Below, piece by piece: positions 17,156 through 24,389 of a stretch of 55,968 nt of DNA (the first letter of the stretch is position 1; each line of letters opens with the position of its first letter). The DNA comes from Pelagibius sp. (lineage in GTDB: Bacteria; Pseudomonadota; Alphaproteobacteria; Kiloniellales; Kiloniellaceae): the NCBI GenBank assembly GCA_028280305.1, contig JANQMC010000052.1, positions 1-55,968 on the forward strand, given 5' to 3'. A model generated the notes under the pieces. The model saw only the letters and a program-made list of their open reading frames with translations. It searched no databases and was not told where the DNA came from. The position numbers and the translations under genes are program-made.

Positions 17156-18157
17156 ATGTTCGGTAACGTCCCCAGAGAAGTGCCCCAGAAGATCGCTCTT
17201 GTTCTGGTGCCGCGCTTTTCCTTTCTGCCCTTCACCGGGATGGTCGAGTCCTTTCGGCTGGCCAACCGGCTGAGCGGCCAGGAGCTTTACAAGCGAATCC
17301 TGGTGTCGAGCGACGGCGCCCCGGTCACGGCGTCCAACGGTCTGACGCTGGACGTGGCGGGGGATCTCTCTGCGGCGGAGGAGTGCGGCACGGTGGTGGT
17401 CTGCGGCGGCCTGGACGTCCACCTGCATCAGGACAAAGGCCTGCAGGGCTGGCTGCGCAAGGTCGACCGGCGCGGCGCCGATATCGGGGCGATTTGTACC
17501 GGCAGCTATATTCTCGCCAGCGCCGGGCTGCTGGACGGCTACCGCTGCACCATTCATTGGGAGAATCTGGCAGGTTTCTGCGAGGAGTTCCCGGACATCG
17601 AGGTGACCACCGAACTCTTCGAGATCGACCGCAACCGCTTCACCTGTTCCGGCGGTACGGCGGTCATCGACATGATGCTGAACGTCATCGCCCGCCAGCA
17701 CGGTTATGAACTGGCGGCCAGCGTTGCCGACCAGTTCATGCACGAGCGCATTCGCGATCATCACGACCGCCAGCGCATTTCGCTGCCGGCGCGCCTTGGC
17801 GTGCGTCACCCCAAGCTGCTTTCCGTGATCGCCCTCATGGAACAGAACCTGGAGGAGCCGCTGACCCGCAGTGAACTGGCGCGGGAGGCGGATCTTTCGA
17901 CCCGTCAGTTGGAGCGGTTGTTCCGCAAATACCTGAATCGCTCACCGGCGCGCTACTACCTGGAGCTGCGTCTGAACAAGGCGCGCCTGCTATTGTTGCA
18001 GACCAATATGTCGGTCATTGATGTGGCTCTGGCCTGCGGCTTTGTATCCGCTTCCCACTTTTCCAAGTGCTATCGCGACTTCTTCGGCCGCACGCCGCGC
18101 AAGGAGCGCGGCCTGCCGCTCCAGCCCGATGAAGACCAGAGCCGTGTCGCCGAATAG
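17156..18157 (+). CDS. GlxA/GbdR-like AraC-family regulator with DJ-1/PfpI domain
   Basis: A 333-residue protein. Residues ~10-190 form a DJ-1/PfpI-like ligand-binding domain (IALVLVPRFSFLPFTGMVESFR; AICTGSYILASAGLLDG with the nucleophile-elbow Cys). Residues ~215-320 carry two AraC helix-turn-helix motifs (SELAREADLSTRQLERLFRKY; VIDVALACGFVSASHFSKCYRDFFG). This is the architecture of GbdR, the glycine-betaine/dimethylglycine-responsive activator of betaine and sarcosine catabolism in pseudomonads. Divergent position from soxBDAG supports the same role. It converges with the corrinoid operon, leaving 28 bases between stops. Confidence 0.85.
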   Translation: MFGNVPREVPQKIALVLVPRFSFLPFTGMVESFRLANRLSGQELYKRILVSSDGAPVTASNGLTLDVAGDLSAAEECGTVVVCGGLDVHLHQDKGLQGWLRKVDRRGADIGAICTGSYILASAGLLDGYRCTIHWENLAGFCEEFPDIEVTTELFEIDRNRFTCSGGTAVIDMMLNVIARQHGYELAASVADQFMHERIRDHHDRQRISLPARLGVRHPKLLSVIALMEQNLEEPLTRSELAREADLSTRQLERLFRKYLNRSPARYYLELRLNKARLLLLQTNMSVIDVALACGFVSASHFSKCYRDFFGRTPRKERGLPLQPDEDQSRVAE

Positions 18158-18185
18158 AGTCTCTCAGGCCTCTTAGGGAATAGAG

Positions 18186-20201
18186 CTAGGCGGGACGTCG
18201 CCGCCGCCGGCCGCGGCCGCTCCCGGCATCGTTTGCGGCCTTTGGGGCGGTTTTCTCCGGCAGGGATACGGCCGCCGACAGGTTCGGAAAGTCGGCTGTG
18301 GAGTGGGGCAGGCCCATGGCCTCGACGAAGTGGGCTTGAAAATTCGGCTCCACTGCGGTCTCGATCTTCTCCACTTGGCGTATGACCTCTTCGATCTCGT
18401 CGCGTGCCTTCTGGTTCAACAGCGCGATGCGGGCGCCGGTGCCGGCGGCGTTGCCGGCGGAATAGACGTTTCCCAGCGGGCAGTCGGGGATCATCCCCAG
18501 GACCATGGCATACTTGGTGTCGATGTGGCTGCCGAAGGCGCCGGCCAGCATGATCTGCTCGACCTGTTCGACGCCCAGCCGGTCCATGAGCAGGCGGATC
18601 CCGGCATAGAGGGCGGCCTTGCCGAGCTGGATGGCCCGCACGTCGTTCTGGACGATCCGGATTTCCGGCGTGCCGTCGTGCACGAGGTAGGAAAAGGTGC
18701 GCCCGTCCGGCTGAATGCGTGGGCTGCGCGCGGCCATGGCGCCGTCGATGGTGCCGTCGCCGGCCAGGATGCCGGCCAGGAACATCTCGGCCAGCACCTC
18801 GATGATGCCGGAACCGCAGATACCGGTAACGCCGCTCTTGGCGGTCTCTTCGGCAAAGCCTTCCTCATCGGACCAGAGGTCGCTGCCGATCACCTTGAAG
18901 CGCGGCTCCAGGGTTTCCGGGTCGATCCGCACGCGCTCGATGGCGCCTGGCGCGGCGCGCTGACCGCAGGAAATCTGGGCGCCCTCGAAGGCAGGGCCGG
19001 TGGGGGAGGAACAGGCCAGCAGGCGGTCCCGGTTGCCGAGGACGATTTCCGCATTGGTGCCGACGTCGACGACCAGCGTCATCTTCTCGGTGAGGTGCGG
19101 AGATTCGGAAAGAATGACACCGGCGGTATCGGCGCCGACATGGCCGGCAATACAGGGCAGCACATAGGCCCGCGCATCGGGATGAAAGCGCAGGTCGAGC
19201 TGGCTGGCCCAGAGGGTGATGCCAGAGTTGGCGGCCAGCGCAAAGGGCGCGCCGCCCAGTTCCGTCGGGTCGATGCCCAGCAGCAGATGGTGCATCACCG
19301 GGTTGCCGACAAAGGTGGCGTTGAGAATCTCTTCCCGCTCGATGCCGGCTTCCTCGCAGACCGCTTCGGCCAGCTCATTGATGGCCTGACGGACCGCCTC
19401 TGTCATCTCCTGATCGCCGCCCGGGTTCATCATGACGTAGGAGACCCGGCTCATCAGGTCTTCGCCGAAGCGGATCTGGGGGTTCATCAGGCCGGAGGAG
19501 GCGACCACCTCTCCTGTCGAGAGATTGCAGAGATGGGCGGCCACGGTGGTGGAGCCGATGTCCACTGCAAGGCCGAAGGGCCGGTCGTTGAAGCCCGGCC
19601 AGATCGCCGTGATCACCTGCCCGCGGTGAACCGCGACGGTAACCTGCCAGTTGCCGGCGCGCAGCGACTGCTGAAGGCTTTGCAGAATACGCAGATCGGC
19701 TTCGAGCCCCGTCAATCCCCATTGATCCTCCAGCGCCGCGAGCAGGCGCTCCAGGTCGCCGCTGGGGTTATGCATGTCCGGTTCCTGTACCACGACGTAA
19801 TGCAGGCGGATTGCCGGATCGAGCTCGATGTCGCGCACCTCGGCGCGTTTGCGGACGACCTGCTTGTGAACCTGGCTGCTGGCGGGGACGTCGATCACGA
19901 CGTCCTTCAGAAGTGCGGTCTGACAGGAGAGGCGGCGCCCCTCGGCCATGCCCTTCTTCTCGGCATAGCGTTCTTCGGTGGCACGCCGGCCGGAGACGTG
20001 ATCCGCGCGGCTGGTGATGCCGTGCTTGGCGAATTCGCCGCTGCCGACGGTCACCTGGCAGCGCCCGCAGAGACCGCGCCCGCCACAGACGGAGTCGATA
20101 TCGACGCCCAGGCTCTGCGCCGCCTTCAGCACAGGGGTTCCTACCGGAAAGCGGCCTCGCTTTCCGGAAGGTGTGAAGACCACGAGGGCTTTCTCAATCA
20201 C
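18186..20201 (-). CDS. Corrinoid activation/reactivation protein (2Fe-2S + ASKHA, RACE/RamA-like)
   Basis: A 671-residue protein. The N-terminal ferredoxin domain has Cys39, Cys45, Cys48 and Cys93 (CGGRGLCGRC) for one 2Fe-2S cluster. After a linker, an ASKHA ATPase domain runs from ~215 (FGLAVDIGSTTVAAHL; LVVDVGTNAEIVLG; CSSPTGPAFEGAQ). The family uses ATP to drive reduction of inactive Co(II) corrinoid back to Co(I). The C-terminus ends in a basic tail, GSGRGRRRRRPA. The start is GTG at 20201, giving the conserved ferredoxin N-terminus. Last gene of the corrinoid operon; an electron donor could be the FprA-type reductase at 24390. Confidence 0.9.
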   Translation of the reverse strand: MIEKALVVFTPSGKRGRFPVGTPVLKAAQSLGVDIDSVCGGRGLCGRCQVTVGSGEFAKHGITSRADHVSGRRATEERYAEKKGMAEGRRLSCQTALLKDVVIDVPASSQVHKQVVRKRAEVRDIELDPAIRLHYVVVQEPDMHNPSGDLERLLAALEDQWGLTGLEADLRILQSLQQSLRAGNWQVTVAVHRGQVITAIWPGFNDRPFGLAVDIGSTTVAAHLCNLSTGEVVASSGLMNPQIRFGEDLMSRVSYVMMNPGGDQEMTEAVRQAINELAEAVCEEAGIEREEILNATFVGNPVMHHLLLGIDPTELGGAPFALAANSGITLWASQLDLRFHPDARAYVLPCIAGHVGADTAGVILSESPHLTEKMTLVVDVGTNAEIVLGNRDRLLACSSPTGPAFEGAQISCGQRAAPGAIERVRIDPETLEPRFKVIGSDLWSDEEGFAEETAKSGVTGICGSGIIEVLAEMFLAGILAGDGTIDGAMAARSPRIQPDGRTFSYLVHDGTPEIRIVQNDVRAIQLGKAALYAGIRLLMDRLGVEQVEQIMLAGAFGSHIDTKYAMVLGMIPDCPLGNVYSAGNAAGTGARIALLNQKARDEIEEVIRQVEKIETAVEPNFQAHFVEAMGLPHSTADFPNLSAAVSLPEKTAPKAANDAGSGRGRRRRRPA

Positions 20202-20237
20202 GGGCGTCCTGTTCCCGGCGGGTTGTCTTTGGTTTGT

Positions 20238-21146
20238 CTATCCTCTGCGCCGCCGCCGCTCGCCGCGCCGGCCGGCTGCTTCTCCGCCGGCGCCATCGGC
20301 GGCGGGCTCGCGGAACTTCTTGATCCAGGCACGGCAGTCCTTGTCGTAGCCGTTCAGAACGTCAGCGGCCATGATACCCGTCAACTCTTCCTGATGCAGC
20401 GGATTCATGATCGCCGAGGTCATGCCCGCGCCGGCCGCCATGGCCAGGAAGACAGCATTCATAGCGTGTCGGTTCGGCAGGCCGAAGGAAATGTTGGAGG
20501 CGCCGCAGGTCGTGTTGACGCCAAGCTCCTCACGCAGCTTACGCACGATGGCGAAGGCCTGCCGCCCGGCCGTGCCCATGGCGCCGATCGGCATGACCAG
20601 GGGGTCGACCACCACGTCGGCGGCGGGAATGCCGTAATCGGCGGCGCGCTCGACGATCTTCTTGGCAACGGCGTAGCGCACCTCGGGGTCCTCGGAAATG
20701 CCGGTCTCGTCATTGGAGATCGCGACCACGGCGGCGCCGTGCTTTTTCACCAGCGGGAGCACACGCTCCATCTGCTCGTCTTCGCCGGTCACCGAGTTCA
20801 CCAGGGCCTTGCCCTGATAGACGCTGAGGCCTGCCTCCAGCGCCTCGACGATGGAGGAGTCGATGGAGAGCGGCAGGTCGGTGAGGGACTGCACCAGCTT
20901 GATGGTCTCGGCCAGGATCGCCGGCTCGTCGGCCAGAGGGATGCCGGCATTCACGTCCAGCATGTGGGCACCGGCGGCGACCTGGGCCAGGCAGTCCGCT
21001 TCCACCCGGCTGAAATCGCCGGCGGCCATTTCCGCGGCCAGCAGCTTGCGGCCGGTGGGATTGATGCGCTCACCGATGATCCGGAAGGGCTGATCGAAAC
21101 CGATCACCACTTCCTTGGTTGCCGAGCTTACAACCGTCTGTGCCAT
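20238..21146 (-). CDS. Methyltetrahydrofolate:corrinoid methyltransferase-like (pterin-binding TIM barrel)
   Basis: A 302-residue protein of the DHPS/MeTr fold: FRIIGERINPTGRKLL near the N-terminus, MLDVNAGIPLADE, SIDSS, then DPLVMPIGA and GASNISFGLPNR. The family moves methyl between tetrahydrofolate and a corrinoid protein. In this setting it would take methyl from the corrinoid protein charged by MttB and give methyl-THF. The last 11 residues are an Arg-rich tail (GRRGERRRRRG), unusual for the family core. The ATG at 21146 was chosen over an upstream codon because the protein core starts just after it. Gap to the activator gene is 36 bases. Confidence 0.88.
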   Translation of the reverse strand: MAQTVVSSATKEVVIGFDQPFRIIGERINPTGRKLLAAEMAAGDFSRVEADCLAQVAAGAHMLDVNAGIPLADEPAILAETIKLVQSLTDLPLSIDSSIVEALEAGLSVYQGKALVNSVTGEDEQMERVLPLVKKHGAAVVAISNDETGISEDPEVRYAVAKKIVERAADYGIPAADVVVDPLVMPIGAMGTAGRQAFAIVRKLREELGVNTTCGASNISFGLPNRHAMNAVFLAMAAGAGMTSAIMNPLHQEELTGIMAADVLNGYDKDCRAWIKKFREPAADGAGGEAAGRRGERRRRRG

Positions 21147-21374
21147 AATTCCCTTACTCCTGTTCACCCGGATTGGTTCGCTGCCGGGTCGGTTCGCCGC
21201 TTGTGCCCGCGAATCCTTGGTGGATTTCCGAAACTCAGGCGCGATTAGCGCTTTTTCCGCCGCGCCGGGCTGACGCAGAGGCGACGGGGACTGGCCGATT
21301 CGCGCTAGATCGGCCTTCGGCGCGCCCTTTGTGCCGCGAAATTCCGGTGCTGCCGGCCGGCTATTCCCCGCCGG

Positions 21375-22322
21375 CTATTCGATATGCAGGGTGACGTTGA
21401 AGCCCTTTTCCTTCGGCTTCAGATCGAAGTGGCCGTCGGCCACGGCGTAGCTCCAGGCGGCGGAGCGGCGCAGGCCGCCGAGCGGATACATATGCACCCG
21501 GGTGATGCCGCAGTCGGGATCCAGCGCCTTATAGCGCGCCAGATCGAGCAGCAGCTTGTCCGGCGCGTTCACCGTCATCAGCTTCGCCACATTGCGGGCC
21601 TGACGGGTCAGGAAGCGCATCGAGGGCCCGACACCGCAGGCCTTGGCGTGATTGATCAAGGTCTTGATGGTGGCGAGACCGGGCACGCCGATGTGGATCG
21701 GCAGGCTGTTGCCGGCTTCGCGGATCGCTTTGTCCCAGGCGATGATCGGTGCGGCCTCGAAGCAGAATTGGGTGGCGATATAGAGCTGCGCATCGCTGCG
21801 CGCGGCGAAGTCGTTTTTCCAGGCAAGCGCATCCTGCAGCGCGGCGGGGCCGATATCGGGGCTGCCCTCGGGGTGTCCGGCGACGCCGATGGTCTCGACA
21901 CCGTACTTGTCGAAGAGGCCGGTCTCCAGGATGTCCATGGAGCTTTGGAAGGGGCCGAGCGGCTGGTCGACGGCGCCGGCAAGCGCAACGACATGCTTCA
22001 GATCGACCGCTTCCTTCAGGGCTTTCAGGTAGTCTTCCAGATCGGCAAGGCTGGGGATGGAGCGGGCCGCAAAGTGGGGCATCGGCTCCAGGCCTTCTTC
22101 CTTCAGGCGCTTGGCCGTCGCAAGGGTGTCGGCAAAGTCCGAGCCGGGCAGGAAGGTCACGGCGACGCGGGCGCCGGGGCGCAGATGATCGCGGTAGTCG
22201 GGAATCTTGGCGGCCGAGCCCGGCGTCGTCTCAATGGTGAAGTCCTGCATCAGATCGATGATCTGCCGGCGGGTTTCTTCGGTGGCGCTATCCACCGTAT
22301 CGGCGTTGCTCACGGCAAACAT
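21375..22322 (-). CDS. Methylenetetrahydrofolate reductase family protein
   Basis: A 315-residue TIM-barrel flavoprotein of the MetF type (FTIETTPGSAAKIPDYRDHLRPG; FLPGSDFADTLATAKRLKEEG; HIGVPGLATIKTL). MetF interconverts methyl-THF and methylene-THF. In this operon the useful direction is oxidation of methyl-THF to feed C1 units into biosynthesis or formate/CO2. It departs from canonical MetF at the N-terminus, where IETTPGSA takes the place of the usual EFFPP-like motif. The ATG at 22322 has an AAGAAGGAAG ribosome site. A 228-base gap without a gene separates it from the methyltransferase gene. Confidence 0.85.
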   Translation of the reverse strand: MFAVSNADTVDSATEETRRQIIDLMQDFTIETTPGSAAKIPDYRDHLRPGARVAVTFLPGSDFADTLATAKRLKEEGLEPMPHFAARSIPSLADLEDYLKALKEAVDLKHVVALAGAVDQPLGPFQSSMDILETGLFDKYGVETIGVAGHPEGSPDIGPAALQDALAWKNDFAARSDAQLYIATQFCFEAAPIIAWDKAIREAGNSLPIHIGVPGLATIKTLINHAKACGVGPSMRFLTRQARNVAKLMTVNAPDKLLLDLARYKALDPDCGITRVHMYPLGGLRRSAAWSYAVADGHFDLKPKEKGFNVTLHIE

Positions 22323-22344
22323 CCCAAGCTTCCTTCTTAACCGA

Positions 22345-22647
22345 TCATACCGTTTCAAGGCCGCCGGCGGCCACCAGTTCGGCCAGGCGGGAGTCGTTGT
22401 AGTCGTCTTCCAGGCGGCTGGCTGCAGCGGCGGCCTCAGCCTCCAGGTCATCACCGCAGTCCTCGGGGGTGCCGCGGCGCCATTCCTCAAGATAAGCATC
22501 GCTGCCGTGCAGCTTGGCGCGCATGGCGGCGCGGTCGATGGCTTTCTCGAAGCGCTCGGTCAGCTGGATCTTGGCGTTTTTGCGTCCCGCCTTGACGATG
22601 ACCTGGGCGGGGATATCGCGCCAGTAGACAATGGTCAGCTGAGCCAT
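22345..22647 (-). CDS. Virulence-factor-family (PF13769-like) small protein of the corrinoid operon
   Basis: A 100-residue cytoplasmic protein starting MAQLTIVYWRDIPAQVIVK, rich in Arg and Glu, without membrane segments. I recognise it as the small family usually labelled virulence factor. That label says nothing about function here. The family is often found beside MetF-like and corrinoid methyltransferase genes in alphaproteobacteria, as it is here. The gene overlaps the DUF1638 gene by 13 bases and lies 22 bases before the MetF-like gene, so it is part of the operon. Confidence 0.8.
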   Translation of the reverse strand: MAQLTIVYWRDIPAQVIVKAGRKNAKIQLTERFEKAIDRAAMRAKLHGSDAYLEEWRRGTPEDCGDDLEAEAAAAASRLEDDYNDSRLAELVAAGGLETV

Positions 22648-23300
22648 GACGAGGGCTCCTCCGGCAGGTCCACCTTCCGCTCCAGAAAGCGCGCCATCTC
22701 GCCGTAGCCGGTGAAACGGTACTCGTAGGACAGACCCAGGCGCGCGGCAGCCTGTTCCGCGTGCGCCTGCAGGTCGGCGTTTTCCGTCTGGGCCAGATAA
22801 ATCAACTTCGTATAGTTCCCGAAATAGAGATCCTGCAGTTCAGGGTGGCGGTCCAGCCCGAGACCCTGAATGATCAGCCGCTCGAAATGGCGGGCGAGAT
22901 AGTCGGTGAGATAGAAGGTTCCGATCTCCGCCTCCGCCAGTTCATCAAAGGTCTGATTGCCGGCGAAGAAGGAGTAGCAGTGCGGACCCTCGATCCGCTC
23001 CACGCCCTCTGCCTCAAGCACCCGGTCCAGCTCTCCGCCAGTACCGCAGTCGCCGTAAAGCACGAAGATGCGATCGTAGTTCGCGCGCGCCTTTTGGATG
23101 CGCTCGCGGATTGCTTCGGGGATCTTGTGCGGCGTGTTGTGCCAGGATGCCGGCAGGCAACTGATCGTAATATGGCGCCAGGCATTCACCTTGACCAGTT
23201 CCACCAACTCGCGGGCCAGGGCCCCGCAGGCGATCAGCAGGGTGCGTTCCGGGCAGCGGAGGTCGGTCGTTTGGAGGTCTGTCGTCTGGAGCGCGGTCAT
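22635..23300 (-). CDS. DUF1638 domain protein
   Basis: A 221-residue protein with DUF1638 landmarks: LLIACGALARELVEL, CLPASWHNTP, VLYGDCGTGGELD and GPHCYSFFAG. Repeated Cys and His at conserved-looking places suggest a metal or corrinoid ligand set. The N-terminus holds a short duplication (LQTTDLQTTDL) encoded by a DNA repeat near 23262-23292. Function is unknown. Its place between the corrinoid protein gene (32 bases away) and the small virulence-factor gene suggests a role in loading, storing or protecting the corrinoid. Confidence 0.82.
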   Translation of the reverse strand: MTALQTTDLQTTDLRCPERTLLIACGALARELVELVKVNAWRHITISCLPASWHNTPHKIPEAIRERIQKARANYDRIFVLYGDCGTGGELDRVLEAEGVERIEGPHCYSFFAGNQTFDELAEAEIGTFYLTDYLARHFERLIIQGLGLDRHPELQDLYFGNYTKLIYLAQTENADLQAHAEQAAARLGLSYEYRFTGYGEMARFLERKVDLPEEPSSWLS

Positions 23301-23332
23301 TGCTGGACCCTCCCGCCGGGCGCCCCGGGCGC

Positions 23333-24037
23333 TTAGGCGACGCCCCGTGACTGGTTGTGACGGCGTTTCATGAACTCCTTGGCCGTTTCCACGGCCACCG
23401 CCGCGTCACGGCAGTAGGCATCGGCGCCGACGGCTTCGGCAAAGGCCTCGTTCAGCGGGGCGCCGCCGACCAGCACCACATAGTCGTCGCGAATGCCCTT
23501 TTCCTTCATCGTGTCGATGACGACCTTCATGTAGGGCATGGTCGTGGTCAGCAGGGCGGACATGCCCAGGATGTCGGGCTTGTGCTCTTCCAGGGCGGCC
23601 AGATAGTTCTCCACCGGGTTGTTGATGCCCAGGTCGATGACGTCGAAACCGGCGCCCTCCATCATCATCGACACCAGGTTCTTGCCGATGTCGTGGATGT
23701 CGCCCTTTACCGTGCCGATCACCATGGTGCCGAGCTTCGGGGCACCGGTCTCGGCAAGCAGCGGACGCAGGATGAACATGCCGCCCTTCATCGCGTTGGC
23801 GGCCAGCAGCACCTCGGGCACGAAAAGAATGCCGTCGCGGAAGTCGATGCCGACGATACGCATGCCTTCGACCAGGGCCTCCGTCAGCACCCTGTAGGGT
23901 TGCCAACCGCGGCCGAGCAGGATGTGCACGGCTTCCTCGATTTCCTCCTTGAGGCCGTCATAGAGGTCGTCGTGCATCTGCTTGACGAGTTCTTCGTCGT
24001 CAAGGCTGTTCAGGTCGAGATCGTCTTCGTCCGCCAT
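23333..24037 (-). CDS. Corrinoid (cobalamin-binding) methyl-carrier protein
   Basis: A 234-residue protein of the MtbC/MttC/MtgC type. A helical cap domain (~20-100) is followed by a Rossmann B12 domain with the base-off signature D113-x-H115-x-x-G118 (GDIHDIGKN), where the His is the lower cobalt ligand. It accepts methyl from an MttB-type protein and donates it to the pterin methyltransferase. The first ~20 residues are very acidic (MADEDDLDLNSLDDEE), opposite in charge to the basic tails of partner proteins. The ATG at 24037 has AGAGGA 8 bases upstream; a TTG two codons earlier is less likely. First gene of the operon. Confidence 0.93.
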   Translation of the reverse strand: MADEDDLDLNSLDDEELVKQMHDDLYDGLKEEIEEAVHILLGRGWQPYRVLTEALVEGMRIVGIDFRDGILFVPEVLLAANAMKGGMFILRPLLAETGAPKLGTMVIGTVKGDIHDIGKNLVSMMMEGAGFDVIDLGINNPVENYLAALEEHKPDILGMSALLTTTMPYMKVVIDTMKEKGIRDDYVVLVGGAPLNEAFAEAVGADAYCRDAAVAVETAKEFMKRRHNQSRGVA

Positions 24038-24127
24038 ACTCAAATCCTCTTGGCAAGAGCGCGAGGGCTTTGCAGCCTCTCACAACATTTGTGGCTGTTG
24101 CGGGCCTTGGTCGGCTTCGCCTTCGGC

Positions 24128-24140
24128 GACAAATCGTGTC
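24128..24140. promoter_or_regulatory. Candidate operator 1, GACA-N5-TGTC
   Basis: GACAAATCGTGTC is a dyad with 4-bp perfect half-sites, in the 352-base region between the corrinoid operon and the FprA gene. A second copy with the same spacing lies 76 bases away. No regulator is assigned. Confidence 0.4.
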
Positions 24141-24201
24141 TGAAACGCGACATCGGAGAAAGGGGAGTGAAGTCAAAGGGTTGTGTTGGTTTTTCCGGTT
24201 T

Positions 24202-24218
24202 GCGACACAAGCTGTCGC
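24202..24218. promoter_or_regulatory. Candidate operator 2, GCGACA-N5-TGTCGC
   Basis: GCGACACAAGCTGTCGC has 6-bp perfect arms around a 5-base centre, containing the same GACA-N5-TGTC core as the site at 24128. The remaining divergent region (24038-24389) shows no gene and no cobalamin-riboswitch-like B12 box that I can find. Confidence 0.45.
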
Positions 24219-24389
24219 GGAGGGATTCCGGCGATCAGGCGGCGGGTAACCCTCGACAGCGGTCTCTTGGTCAGGATTGCTGTCCTAGGCCGAAAGGCCG
24301 CGGCGGCTTATGCGGCTTGCCAAGCCGTTGATGCAATGGAAGGATCGCATACCTAAGGGAAGCTTGGATGCGCCGTTCTCGGGGATGTC

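Noticed and set aside
18303..21248. 981-codon open frame opposite the corrinoid activator and pterin methyltransferase genes
   Set aside because: Low-complexity antisense composition; the minus-strand genes have clear family motifs.
24038..24389. Cobalamin riboswitch before the corrinoid operon
   Set aside because: No B12-box-like or conserved riboswitch core sequence seen on either strand.
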